IMG/VR virus record: IMGVR_UViG_3300020578_000157
Coordinates: 1 to 43,976 of that record
DNA length: 43,976 nucleotides
DNA from: a virus
Strand: one strand, 5' to 3'
The notes under the pieces were generated by a model. That model was not told the DNA's origin. It saw only the letters and a list, made by a program, of their open reading frames with translations, and searched no databases. This document shows, piece by piece, positions 21,855-30,184 of the stretch. The position numbers were made by a program, and so were the translations under genes. Numbering within the stretch: the stretch's first letter is position 1; each line of letters starts with the position of its first letter.

Positions 21855-22556
21855 ATGATGTTAGAGCAGATGATATCCGTTATCGAGCACAACATTCTGC
21901 CTATCGACGTCGCAGAAAAGTATTTGAGTATTTATATAGGAGATGCCGACTGGAAAACGCATATAGCAAAATTGTGGACAAATTTTGAGAACAAAAATAA
22001 AAATGCAGACATGAGTAAGGAAGATATCAAAAAGGCAATTTCGTGCACCACGCTTCTTCCTACAATAGAAAAAACAAACATACCGGATCCAGTCCATCTT
22101 ATGTTGTTTTGGTGCCCAACATGGAATCAGTACAGGGAAAAAGATTGGTTTTCTTTGTTGAAAGACGTAGTAAAAAAAGACATTGAGATACAAAAAAATC
22201 ATAGTCAACTTATTTCTTACGGTGTCATAGATCCCATAGATTATTCCCCAATCACCAGACAGGCTTACAACTGGCTGTATGCCCACGCCGAAAACAGCAA
22301 CGTAGTTAACGACAAAAGTAGAGAGATTATTTCAAAAAAAATGCAGAACCTAATCAGAATATATGGCGGAGCGGTAATATCAAATTTGTTTACAAATCAC
22401 ACCAATGCAGTTGACAAAGTTTTTAACTGGAGAAGTGGTTATTTCTTTGAAAGAGAAATATACAATGTATACACATTTGATCAAATTAAGAAAATTAAAT
22501 CTAAAGAAATAGAAAAACTAAATCCAAAGTTTGTCAAAGTATTGGCATTGAATTAA
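21855..22556 (+). CDS. Unrecognised protein (233 aa)
   Basis: ATG preceded by 'taaggatta'; a second ATG follows immediately. The product is Lys/Asn/Trp-rich and mostly helical, with no signal peptide, membrane segment or metal motif I recognise. It is the first gene after the terminator and lies 11 bases before the RNR gene, so it probably shares its transcript. No role can be assigned. Confidence 0.6.
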   Translation: MMLEQMISVIEHNILPIDVAEKYLSIYIGDADWKTHIAKLWTNFENKNKNADMSKEDIKKAISCTTLLPTIEKTNIPDPVHLMLFWCPTWNQYREKDWFSLLKDVVKKDIEIQKNHSQLISYGVIDPIDYSPITRQAYNWLYAHAENSNVVNDKSREIISKKMQNLIRIYGGAVISNLFTNHTNAVDKVFNWRSGYFFEREIYNVYTFDQIKKIKSKEIEKLNPKFVKVLALN

Positions 22557-22567
22557 GGGGGAATATA

Positions 22568-24670
22568 ATGACGGAAGAAATTGAAAGCGGCAATCCAAAT
22601 TTAGCCCCAATACCAACAAAGGCTTCTATGTTTTCATTTAAAATTAGTGAAGACTTTGTTCAGGCATACACCTCCAAAAAATCTCCGTTTGGATACACGG
22701 ACGCCGGGGGTAACAGTGTTGGCGAAATAACTTTTTTAAGAACATACAGTAGGCTAAAAGAAGGCGGATCGAAGGAAACCTGGGTTGACGTTTGCGAACG
22801 AGTAATAAATGGAACCTACTCGCTGCAAAAAGATCACTGCAAGAAAAACAGGCTGCCCTGGAATGACGCCAAGGCGCAGGCAAGCGCCAAAGAAGCTTTT
22901 GATAGACTGTTTAATTTAAAATGGACACCTCCCGGTCGCGGATTGTGGGCCATGGGTACAAATATTGTTAATATTCAAAGAAATTCCGCCGCTCTTCAAA
23001 ATTGCGCATTTGTTTCTACATCTGAAATGACAAAGCTTAATCCATCAAAACCATTCTCGTTCCTGATGGAAGCGTCCATGCTCGGGGTGGGAGTTGGATT
23101 TGACGACAAAGGGGCGGACAAGGATTTTCTAATTTACTCTCCGTCCCCAGCAGAACCCGATACCACTACTTACGTAGTGCCCGATACAAGAGAGGGATGG
23201 TATATTTCCACGGCGATGCTGCTCGATTCATATCTGAAGTCTGGACAAGATGAAGTTTATTTTGACTACTCTTTAATTAGACCAGCGGGCACGCCCATTA
23301 AAACATTTGGCGGCATAGCCGCTGGCCATGAGCCATTGGAAAAACTTCATAAACATATTAAAAAAATGTTTGACGGCAGAGCTGGAGAAAAACTTACCAG
23401 AAAAGACATAGCTGATGTTGGAAATCTTATCGGGGTATGCGTAGTTTCCGGGAACGTGCGTCGTTCAGCTGAACTTTTAATTGGCCGTATTGATGATCAA
23501 GATTTTCTAAATTTAAAAAATGCAGGTGTTTTTCCAGAAAGAAACTCATATAGTCCAGACGCTCCAGGCTGGAGTTGGATGTCTAATAATTCTGTGGAAA
23601 CAACGGTGGGCACGGATCTTAATGCGATTGTCGAAGGTATCGCGCGCAACGGAGAACCTGGAGTTCTTTGGATGGACATGAGCCGCCAGTACGGACGACT
23701 TGCTGATCCACCAAACAATAAAGATCATCGTGTAGCTGGCTATAACCCGTGCGCAGAACAGTCTCTAGAGTCCTTTGAGTGTTGCACTCTGGTTGAAACA
23801 TACTTAAATAGACACGAAAGTTTAGAAGATTACAAACGAACACTTAAATTCGCTTATCTTTACGCAAAAACGGTAACCCTTCTGCCCACCCACTGGGAGG
23901 AAACAAATGCAATCATGCAAAGAAATCGACGCATAGGTGCCTCTATGTCTGGCGTGGCGAACTTCGCTGATTCTGTGGGAATTCCAACTCTGCGCGAATG
24001 GATGGACGAGGGTTATAGAACAATCCAAAGATATGACAACGTGTATTCCGAGTGGCTTGGAATTCGTGAATCAATTAAAATGACAACGGTAAAACCATCT
24101 GGTACTGTTTCCATCCTTGCCGGAGAATCTCCCGGAGTTCATTGGACACCGGGCGGCAAATTTTTTAACAGAACAATCAGATTTTCCAACGAAGATCCCA
24201 TGCTGCCATTGTTTAAAATGGCAAACTATACCGTAGAACCAGCATCTGAGTCGCCAAACACAACTTCGGTTGTTTATTTCCCGATCAAATCAGAAGCTCA
24301 AAGAGCGGAACGCGATGTTACAATCTTTGAAAAAATGTCTTTAGCGGCAATAGCCCAAAGATATTGGTCGGACAATTCCGTATCTGTCACTATATCATTT
24401 GATAAAGATAAGGAAGCCCAACACGTGGGTACCGTCCTGCATATGTATGATGGTCAACTAAAAACCGTATCATTTCTTCCCAGCGGAAACGACACATATC
24501 CACAAATGCCCTATATTCAAATAACCGAAGAGCAGTATGATGAATACAAAAAAGTTCTTTTCCCAATAGATTTTGCTGGGGTGTATGCCGGAATGGCAAT
24601 CGACGCAATAGGGGAAAGATACTGCAGTACCGATTCTTGTGAAGTCCAACTCATAAAAGATAATGTGTAA
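22568..24670 (+). CDS. nrdJ: Class II (adenosylcobalamin-dependent) ribonucleotide reductase
   Basis: The 700-residue protein matches the monomeric class II RNR of the Lactobacillus leichmannii type (about 740 aa). Visible landmarks: 'TPPGRGLWAMGT' (about residue 119), 'LQNCAFVST' with the first redox Cys, 'GNVRRSAELLIG', the active-site stretch 'NPCAEQSLESFECC' near 395-408 carrying the thiyl-radical and partner cysteines, 'VKPSGTVSILAGESPG', and a C-terminal CSTDSC pair matching the CxxxxC shuttle cysteines of that subtype. It makes deoxyribonucleotides without oxygen or a separate radical subunit, using host or imported B12. Start ATG after 'aagggggaatata'. ThyX follows two genes later, so dNTP supply is a unit. 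Confidence 0.95.
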   Translation: MTEEIESGNPNLAPIPTKASMFSFKISEDFVQAYTSKKSPFGYTDAGGNSVGEITFLRTYSRLKEGGSKETWVDVCERVINGTYSLQKDHCKKNRLPWNDAKAQASAKEAFDRLFNLKWTPPGRGLWAMGTNIVNIQRNSAALQNCAFVSTSEMTKLNPSKPFSFLMEASMLGVGVGFDDKGADKDFLIYSPSPAEPDTTTYVVPDTREGWYISTAMLLDSYLKSGQDEVYFDYSLIRPAGTPIKTFGGIAAGHEPLEKLHKHIKKMFDGRAGEKLTRKDIADVGNLIGVCVVSGNVRRSAELLIGRIDDQDFLNLKNAGVFPERNSYSPDAPGWSWMSNNSVETTVGTDLNAIVEGIARNGEPGVLWMDMSRQYGRLADPPNNKDHRVAGYNPCAEQSLESFECCTLVETYLNRHESLEDYKRTLKFAYLYAKTVTLLPTHWEETNAIMQRNRRIGASMSGVANFADSVGIPTLREWMDEGYRTIQRYDNVYSEWLGIRESIKMTTVKPSGTVSILAGESPGVHWTPGGKFFNRTIRFSNEDPMLPLFKMANYTVEPASESPNTTSVVYFPIKSEAQRAERDVTIFEKMSLAAIAQRYWSDNSVSVTISFDKDKEAQHVGTVLHMYDGQLKTVSFLPSGNDTYPQMPYIQITEEQYDEYKKVLFPIDFAGVYAGMAIDAIGERYCSTDSCEVQLIKDNV

Positions 24671-24679
24671 ATACCATGA

Positions 24680-25009
24680 ATGATGATCGGTAGGAATCAA
24701 GAATATATCAATAGGACGTTCCAGGAAATGGCTTCTAGGTTTGATTATAAAAATATAAAAGATATTAATCAAATGAACGCCAACGAATATATTGAACTCT
24801 GCAACGATTTAAATGCAGAATTGATTACCGCCATTCAGGAAATAAATATTATTATAAAAAATTTGTTTCAATATAAAGATGAATACTTTGAAATTCCCAA
24901 AGATATAAGTGATTTACTTCGTTCTTTATATAAAAGAGCTGGAGAATTCAATAATTATATGCTAGACTTAATAGACAAAGATTACTTAAATCTACCAGAG
25001 GAAGAATAG
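24680..25009 (+). CDS. Small helical protein, unrecognised (109 aa)
   Basis: Begins nine bases after the RNR stop at tandem ATGATG; ribosome site weak. The stop TAG shares its G with the GTG start of thyX, a sign of translational coupling. The sequence is acidic and almost wholly helical ('ELITAIQEINIIIKNLF'). Possibly a small partner of RNR or ThyX, but only position suggests it. Confidence 0.6.
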   Translation: MMIGRNQEYINRTFQEMASRFDYKNIKDINQMNANEYIELCNDLNAELITAIQEINIIIKNLFQYKDEYFEIPKDISDLLRSLYKRAGEFNNYMLDLIDKDYLNLPEEE

Positions 25010-25704
25010 TGAAAGAAAATGAAAATATTATATCCGTTTTGGGGAATGGATATGTGAGACTCGTCGACTACATGGGAAGCGATTTATCGATTGTTAATGC
25101 AGCAAGAGCTTCGTTTGCAAAAGAATCGAAAGAGCTTTCTGCGGGAGACGCACGACTTATTGATTTTTTAATACGAGAAAATCATATGTCGCCGTTCAGG
25201 CACGCCTTTATGACTTTTGAAATTAAAGCCCCATTGATGGTCGCAAGACAACACTGGAAGTATGTTGTGGGGTCTGATCATTCCATGGATTCTTGGAATG
25301 AATCATCTAGAAGATATATAACAATAGACCCAGAATTTTACGTGCCAGAAGCCAACCAATGGCGAACAGCGTCAGAAGATAAAAAGCAGGGCTCTGGAGG
25401 GCCTATAGGCCCATGGCAGGGCGCCCTGTTAACCGACGAGCTTAACAAATATGTTAAACAAGGTGAAGCTCTATACAATATGGCCCTGGAGCAGGGTGTA
25501 GCGCCGGAGCAAGCAAGACTATTTCTAGCCGCATACGGCCTACAAATTGTTTATAGGTGGTCATGCAGTATTCAGTCTGTGTGTCTTTTTTTGACTCAAA
25601 GGTTAGCCGAAAATTCCCAAGTAGAAATACAGCAATACGCAGAAGCGGTGCGTTTTTTTGCGGAGCAAAAATTTCCAGTTACAATTAGTAGACTAATTCA
25701 TTAA
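25009..25704 (+). CDS. thyX: Flavin-dependent thymidylate synthase
   Basis: The protein has the ThyX signature end 'WNESSRRY' (about residue 97) and the preceding 'RQHWKYVVGSDHSM', which replaces the common RHRxxSxNExSRR with a slightly longer, WKY-containing version. Other ThyX features are 'VNAARASF', 'NHMSPFRHAFMTFEIKAP' and a Trp/Ser region 'YRWSCSIQSVC' late in the chain where the family has its dUMP-binding segment. It converts dUMP to dTMP using FAD, NADPH and methylene-tetrahydrofolate. GTG start coupled to the gene before. Confidence 0.92.
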   Translation: MKENENIISVLGNGYVRLVDYMGSDLSIVNAARASFAKESKELSAGDARLIDFLIRENHMSPFRHAFMTFEIKAPLMVARQHWKYVVGSDHSMDSWNESSRRYITIDPEFYVPEANQWRTASEDKKQGSGGPIGPWQGALLTDELNKYVKQGEALYNMALEQGVAPEQARLFLAAYGLQIVYRWSCSIQSVCLFLTQRLAENSQVEIQQYAEAVRFFAEQKFPVTISRLIH

Positions 25705-25705
25705 T

Positions 25706-25870
25706 ATGATCTTAGATGTAATTAAAATATTTTTATTTATGATATTTTTTAACTGGACAATCGCCATGCATCTAGTAAACACTAGGGTCGGTAGTAAATC
25801 TCAAAAGAGAAATACAGTTATACTTGCACTACTATTCAGTTTAGTGACTGGAATTGTGATAACATTGTAG
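25706..25870 (+). CDS. Small membrane protein (54 aa)
   Basis: A short ORF starting at ATG 25706 in the gap after thyX. Two hydrophobic stretches ('VIKIFLFMIFFNWTIAM' at about 5-21 and 'TVILALLFSLVTGIVITL' near the end) flank a short polar, basic loop, so it is probably a two-pass membrane protein. The next gene starts four bases after its stop. Function unknown. Confidence 0.6.
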   Translation: MILDVIKIFLFMIFFNWTIAMHLVNTRVGSKSQKRNTVILALLFSLVTGIVITL

Positions 25871-25874
25871 CGTT

Positions 25875-26126
25875 ATGCCAGCCTCAAAATTAAACTATAT
25901 TGTAATATATAAAAACCACAGTCAAGTTTATGGCTGTTCTTCTAAGAAAATAGCAATAGAATCCCCTCCGCCAGACGGATACACGGAAGATGACAAGAGA
26001 ATTCTTTTTGCATCTTTTGAACCGGATACAGATAATCTTTGTGTTTACGTTGTGTCTAAAGACGATATTTTTGAAGAAGAAATAGAAACAAGAAAAAATA
26101 AAAAGAAAGTAAAAAAAAATGAGTAA
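25875..26126 (+). CDS. Small unrecognised protein (83 aa)
   Basis: Begins 'MPASKLNYIVIYKNHSQVYG' and ends in a very lysine-rich tail. Its last codons overlap the start of the next gene by 8 bases. A beta-rich start and charged tail are all that can be seen. Confidence 0.55.
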   Translation: MPASKLNYIVIYKNHSQVYGCSSKKIAIESPPPDGYTEDDKRILFASFEPDTDNLCVYVVSKDDIFEEEIETRKNKKKVKKNE

Positions 26127-26361
26127 AAAAACAAATAAAAAAAAGAAACAAGTAATTAAACTTGAATCTAATCAAAGCTACATGGTGGAAGATCTAGGGG
26201 CCTTCATGCATGTACAGAAAACATACGCCTTGCTATTGCGTAGCAATATATCGCATGAGGAAAGGGCGCTTTGCGCCAGGGTGTTGTCCGCTGTCGACTC
26301 TGCAATCAAAAATGTATATCTTACACCTGAGGAGGGTTCTAATGAAGACTATTGGGATTAA
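26119..26361 (+). CDS. Small unrecognised protein (80 aa)
   Basis: ATG overlaps the end of the previous gene. The N-terminus is a run of lysines ('MSKKTNKKKKQVIKL'), then a helical region 'HEERALCARVLSAVDSAI'. Overlaps the next gene by 20 bases. Confidence 0.55.
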   Translation: MSKKTNKKKKQVIKLESNQSYMVEDLGAFMHVQKTYALLLRSNISHEERALCARVLSAVDSAIKNVYLTPEEGSNEDYWD

Positions 26362-26611
26362 GTATCTAGCGGCCGCCGCGTTAGTTTCTGTTTCTTTTTA
26401 TGTATTTTGGAAAAGAAATAAAACCCCCTCTTTGGAATTTAATTATTTTCCTACCGCAGAAAAATATAACCCGTGCAATTCATTCATAGAACACTACGAT
26501 ACCAAAAATCTTCGAGAAGCTTACAGTAAATATCAAAAATATTTAGACTTTGGCATGAGCAAGGATAACGCATTCAAAAGTGTTATAGAAAATAAATTTA
26601 AAAATGATTGA
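26342..26611 (+). CDS. Small membrane-anchored protein (89 aa)
   Basis: ATG at 26342 (the longer frame from 26210 is an overlap shadow) after 'gaggagggttcta'. Residues 7-23 ('KYLAAAALVSVSFYVFW') form one membrane anchor or signal anchor; the rest is soluble, with one Cys. It overlaps the glycosyltransferase gene by 8 bases. Function unknown. Confidence 0.6.
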   Translation: MKTIGIKYLAAAALVSVSFYVFWKRNKTPSLEFNYFPTAEKYNPCNSFIEHYDTKNLREAYSKYQKYLDFGMSKDNAFKSVIENKFKND

Positions 26612-27407
26612 TCTCTGTGTTGTTAACCATAACACCAGCACACTGCTTGAACGCCTTTTTGATCATCTGCACAAAAACATCTCGGTAGCCAATAAATCTT
26701 GGAAACTTTACTTAGCGGACAATGATTCGACAGATAATACAATCGATTGGTTAAAAAACAAGAGTTCTCAATATCAAATAGATGGATTATGCCTCAATAA
26801 AAATATAGGCTATTCTGCCGCCTGCAATCAATTGGCCGCAAGGGGGTCTAGCGAAATTATTGGACTTTTAAACGCCGATGTTTGGTTAACCAACAGTGAT
26901 GTAAATTGTATAAAAGATATTTTTGATAGTGATCCGACTATACACATACTGGGCCCTAAACAAAGGGATGAACATGGTCTTATAAGGCACGCGGGGATCA
27001 TTGGGACCAACACGGCCCCAAAACATAGGGGCTGGATGGAGCCAGATATGGGCGACCGCCTCTACAGGGATAGGGTAAAATGCGTTACGGTTTCTGGATC
27101 CGCATATTTTATTAGAAGATACGTCTGGAATAATCTTACCTACAATCAGCAGTACAGGCAGTTGGTACCGAATGCGGTGGGGGCGTTTCTGCCCACGCCC
27201 CACTACTACGAAGAAACCTGGTGTTCGTATTTTGCCAGACATTTAGGCTATAATGTAGTGTATGACGGTTCTGTATCAATTGGCCATAGCTGGCATGCTT
27301 CATCCCCTAAACCAGGAGAGGGTTACAGCCACGCAGATGCACAATTCAAAACTAGTCAATCAATATTCCGCAGTGCATGCGATCAATTGGGAATAGAAAG
27401 AGATTAA
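26604..27407 (+). CDS. Family 2-like glycosyltransferase
   Basis: The 267-residue protein has the GT-A fold marks of GT2/rhamnosyltransferase-like enzymes: 'MIDLCVVNHNTS' start, 'LADNDSTDNTIDWL' (about 38), 'LNKNIGYSAACNQ' (about 66) and the DxD-equivalent 'LLNADVWL' (about 91), then 'VSGSAYFIRR' and an acceptor-side 'YYEETWCSYFARHLGY'. It transfers a sugar from a nucleotide-sugar donor; the acceptor could be phage DNA, a virion protein or a host surface glycan. A second glycosyltransferase gene lies at 28164. Confidence 0.85.
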   Translation: MIDLCVVNHNTSTLLERLFDHLHKNISVANKSWKLYLADNDSTDNTIDWLKNKSSQYQIDGLCLNKNIGYSAACNQLAARGSSEIIGLLNADVWLTNSDVNCIKDIFDSDPTIHILGPKQRDEHGLIRHAGIIGTNTAPKHRGWMEPDMGDRLYRDRVKCVTVSGSAYFIRRYVWNNLTYNQQYRQLVPNAVGAFLPTPHYYEETWCSYFARHLGYNVVYDGSVSIGHSWHASSPKPGEGYSHADAQFKTSQSIFRSACDQLGIERD

Positions 27408-27408
27408 T

Positions 27409-27801
27409 ATGTCAGATAAATTAAATCCATGGATATACAATGCAGAAGTCAAAAAAGTAGTTGATGGTGATACATTTGATATCATCATTGACCTTGGTTT
27501 TGATACCCTTAGAAAGGGTAGGGTTCGTCTTTATGGTGTTAATACTCCGGAGAGTCGCACAAAAGATTTGGCTGAAAAACAAAAAGGTTTGGCCGCTAAA
27601 GAGTTTACCGATCAATGGTTGGCTCGCGCAAAATACAAAGTTAAAATAGAAACTATTTTAGACAAGAACGAAAAATACGGTAGAGTTTTAGCCAAAGTTT
27701 GGAACGAGGGTGGCAGCTGCCTCAATACGGACATTGTTGCTGCGGGCTTGGCTAGAGAATATTATGGCGTAGGAGATAAAACCTGGTCAGAATTTAAATA
27801 A
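27409..27801 (+). CDS. Thermonuclease-like (SNase) nuclease
   Basis: The 130-residue protein is a compact staphylococcal-nuclease fold: 'VVDGDTFDIIIDLGF' (about 16), the catalytic Arg/Glu pair in 'VRLYGVNTPESR' (about 38) and the second Arg in 'EKYGRVLAKVW' (about 84). No signal peptide is seen, so it probably acts in the infected cell, degrading or recycling nucleic acids. ATG one base after the glycosyltransferase stop. Confidence 0.9.
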   Translation: MSDKLNPWIYNAEVKKVVDGDTFDIIIDLGFDTLRKGRVRLYGVNTPESRTKDLAEKQKGLAAKEFTDQWLARAKYKVKIETILDKNEKYGRVLAKVWNEGGSCLNTDIVAAGLAREYYGVGDKTWSEFK

Positions 27802-27839
27802 TCGCCATATCGTAATTGTTTAAATTTTTCTGTTAAAAG

Positions 27840-27868
27840 TTGATTTTTTTTTATTCAGCGAGTATAAT
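27840..27868 (+). promoter_or_regulatory. Strong sigma70-type promoter
   Basis: TTGATT (27840-27845), 17-base spacer, perfect TATAAT (27863-27868). It lies about 40 bases before the 60-aa gene at 27910. Confidence 0.8.
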
Positions 27869-27909
27869 GTCTACCTGTAATTAGCCACTTCAATCATAAA
27901 GGAAAAGAC

Positions 27910-28092
27910 ATGACAGAGAATAAATTCAACTACTTTGAGGTTACGACTTCGTTCCTCGTTAAGGCAAAGAATAAATCAGAGGCAGAAAAGGTTGCTCTTG
28001 GACGCAAAAACGTTAAGGGTGAAATTCTTTCTACTAACACAGACGTAGAGAGAGTCTCTGCTGTAAATGTTAGAGAAATGTTGGAAATTTAA
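27910..28092 (+). CDS. Small protein in its own transcription unit (60 aa)
   Basis: Starts at ATG 27910 after 'aaaggaaaagac'. The product is a small alpha/beta protein: two strands ('NYFEVTTSFLVKAK'), a helix ('NKSEAEKVALGRKN') and a C-terminal helix. Its own near-consensus promoter and strong terminator mean it is probably made early and in quantity. This is the usual setup of small host-takeover or DNA-binding proteins, but no family is recognised. Confidence 0.7.
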   Translation: MTENKFNYFEVTTSFLVKAKNKSEAEKVALGRKNVKGEILSTNTDVERVSAVNVREMLEI

Positions 28093-28106
28093 CAACCATT
28101 TTTGTT

Positions 28107-28147
28107 GGGGGGAGTGCTGTTGGTGTGGTCAGCACTCTCCCCTTTTT
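28107..28147 (+). terminator. Strong intrinsic terminator
   Basis: 13-bp stem with one G-U pair (GGGGGGAGTGCTG, 28107-28119, with CAGCACTCTCCCC, 28130-28142), followed by TTTTT. Confidence 0.92.
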
Positions 28148-28163
28148 CACATAGGAAAATCTT

Positions 28164-28874
28164 ATGACTGCAAAAATTTATGCCCAAATGGTTGGCAGGA
28201 ATGAACAGGGTAGGTTTTTAGAAGAGGTTTTAAAAAGACTATCTTTTCAGGTTGATGGTATCATCTTTACCGATGATTGCTCCGAAGATGACACTTTATC
28301 TTTGGCTAAACAATACTGCACAACCTATCGAACCCCAGAGCCGCTTTTTCCAAAGCATGAAGGGCAGCTGCGTGCCTATGCTTGGGGCAATCTTTCACAG
28401 CATGCGCAAGTTGGTGACTGGATTATAGCTATTGACTGCGACGAAATGCTGTATAGAAAAGATGATCTTTCTTCTTTAAACATTAAAGAAGTTTTAAATA
28501 AGTCTGAATTTGATGTAGTAAACGTAAAATTTTATCATATGTGGAATGAGCTGCAATATAGGCAAGATAAACTGTGGGCTCCAAATAATAGTTTAAGAAT
28601 TTTTAGATTTAAACAAAATGGTGGTTTTTTAAATAAACGACTTGCCTGTGGTTCAGAACCATCATATGTTGCGAATTGGGTGAGAGAACGAAATTATTGG
28701 TTAAATTCTGGCCTAATAATGAAACATTTGGGATACCAAAGAGATGAAGATAAAATATCAAAATATGAAAGATACATAACAATAGATAAAGGTGAATTTC
28801 ATGATATAAAACACATACAATCAATAATCGATAAAAATCCAACATTAATTAGTTGGGGAAATTTTGGAGTATAA
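28164..28874 (+). CDS. Glycosyltransferase-like protein (236 aa)
   Basis: GT-A type features: 'IYAQMVGRNEQGRFLEEV' start as in GT2 enzymes, 'IIFTDDCSEDDTLSLAKQ' (about 32) and the metal-binding 'IIAIDCDEMLY' (about 90), followed by 'RIFRF' and a conserved-looking Trp/His-rich acceptor region ending in 'MKHLGYQRDEDKISKYERY'. It resembles the beta-1,4-glucosyltransferase-like or 'glycosyl transferase family 2' proteins seen in phages. Its neighbour at 28876 may be a second sugar enzyme. Acceptor unknown. Confidence 0.78.
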   Translation: MTAKIYAQMVGRNEQGRFLEEVLKRLSFQVDGIIFTDDCSEDDTLSLAKQYCTTYRTPEPLFPKHEGQLRAYAWGNLSQHAQVGDWIIAIDCDEMLYRKDDLSSLNIKEVLNKSEFDVVNVKFYHMWNELQYRQDKLWAPNNSLRIFRFKQNGGFLNKRLACGSEPSYVANWVRERNYWLNSGLIMKHLGYQRDEDKISKYERYITIDKGEFHDIKHIQSIIDKNPTLISWGNFGV

Positions 28875-28875
28875 T

Positions 28876-29559
28876 ATGAAAAATAAAATTAGGTTAGTGG
28901 GTCAGATACAGACTATCCAAACCCTTACGAAAAAGATGCTAGGCAAAAACAAATATGCATACGTATCTTTTCCAAAAACAGCGCTGTTAGCCATAAGCCC
29001 ATCAAATGAAAAACTTATACCTACGAATTTTATAGATGAAATTAATAAATCTTTTTCCATTAAAGATCCGGCGTATATGAGGGCGGTTCCTTCTTCGTTT
29101 ATTTACTCGGCGGATAAAGACAACGAATTAGATTTATCTATCTTAAAAGATGATTCTGTTTATTTTAATTCATCTACATTAGAAAATTATTACAATTCTA
29201 ACAAGTCTGTATTTAATTCTTTTGTTCAGTTTTATTTAAAAAATTCACCGTTTATTACTGTGTCATTCAATGATAAAAAGCACATAACCCAACTATTGGG
29301 CTTTCCGGCAGCTTATACGTGTGTCCCACATAATGACTATTATAACAAGCTTGATGAAATATGTAATTTTTTAGATGAAGTTAAACACCTAAGCGACGTG
29401 GTCGTATTGGATTGTCCGATTCTTGCATCTGGCTTAGCTCATCGAATCTGGAATAAGTTTGATCTTTCTATTCTTGATTTGGGAAAGATAGTAAGCTATT
29501 CAAAAATTAAGTTTTTTGATAGGACAAAATTTAATGACAAAAAAACATATAAAAACTGA
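28876..29559 (+). CDS. Possible GT-D type glycosyltransferase-like protein (227 aa)
   Basis: ATG at 28876, directly after the stop of the gene before ('tataatatg'); an upstream TTG is not needed. The middle shows an alternation of Ser/Tyr-rich substrate-like segments, and the C-terminal part 'VVVLDCPILASGLAHRIW' then 'SILDLGKIVSYSK' looks like the nucleotide-binding half of GT-D enzymes (gap then small-residue helix, then a strand with D.G). That similarity is by eye and weak. It sits next to a clear glycosyltransferase. Confidence 0.45.
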   Translation: MKNKIRLVGQIQTIQTLTKKMLGKNKYAYVSFPKTALLAISPSNEKLIPTNFIDEINKSFSIKDPAYMRAVPSSFIYSADKDNELDLSILKDDSVYFNSSTLENYYNSNKSVFNSFVQFYLKNSPFITVSFNDKKHITQLLGFPAAYTCVPHNDYYNKLDEICNFLDEVKHLSDVVVLDCPILASGLAHRIWNKFDLSILDLGKIVSYSKIKFFDRTKFNDKKTYKN

Positions 29560-30184
29560 TAAAGAAGATGATCTTTTTCTTATAGACTTATTATTTGACT
29601 CAGATTTTACTTTATCAGAAATAGCAAAAGAGATTAATTTATCTTATAATAGTTTAAATAAAAAAATCTCCTCTCTTGGTCTTAATTGGATAAAAGAACA
29701 GAAGAAAAAATCGTCTAGAGGTCAATCAGCTTTAACGCATGTGGTCAAAAAACTCCTGCCTGGGCATAGGGTTGTCAATGAATATCACATTGGTGACAGA
29801 TTAAAGCTTGACGTGTATTGTCCTACGTATAAACTTGCGGCAGAGTTTCATGGAAGACAACACTTTTATTATACGCAGAGATTTTATGAATCTAAAGACG
29901 ACTTTAATCAAGCCGTTGAAAGAGACAGAAAAAAGGCAGAAAAATGCAAGGAACTTGGCATAGCTTTTGTTGTTTTTAGATACAACGACCTGCTCACAGA
30001 AGAAGCGGTATATGATAGAATAATGCAGGCCATACGTAATACGGAATTTAAAGTAGAGCAGGGATCCAAGAAAAAAAATATAAAAGATAATAAATACTAT
30101 CAACAACAAAAAAAGAAATACAATAAAAGAAAAAAAGATATGTATCAAAAATTTAAGAATAAAAAGAAGTATCATGACAGATAA
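29534..30184 (+). CDS. HTH plus PD-(D/E)XK-type endonuclease
   Basis: ATG at 29534, overlapping the previous gene by 26 bases. The 216-residue protein begins with a helix-turn-helix ('FTLSEIAKEINLSYNSLNKK', about 18-42), then a nuclease core with 'RLKLDVYCP' (Asp), 'LAAEFHGRQHF' (Glu/His) and 'ERDRKKAEKCKELGIAFVVF', resembling Vsr-like/EDxHD or DUF559-type endonucleases, many of which are phage homing enzymes. The C-terminus is a very basic tail probably binding DNA. It overlaps the helicase start by 11 bases. Confidence 0.68.
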   Translation: MTKKHIKTDKEDDLFLIDLLFDSDFTLSEIAKEINLSYNSLNKKISSLGLNWIKEQKKKSSRGQSALTHVVKKLLPGHRVVNEYHIGDRLKLDVYCPTYKLAAEFHGRQHFYYTQRFYESKDDFNQAVERDRKKAEKCKELGIAFVVFRYNDLLTEEAVYDRIMQAIRNTEFKVEQGSKKKNIKDNKYYQQQKKKYNKRKKDMYQKFKNKKKYHDR

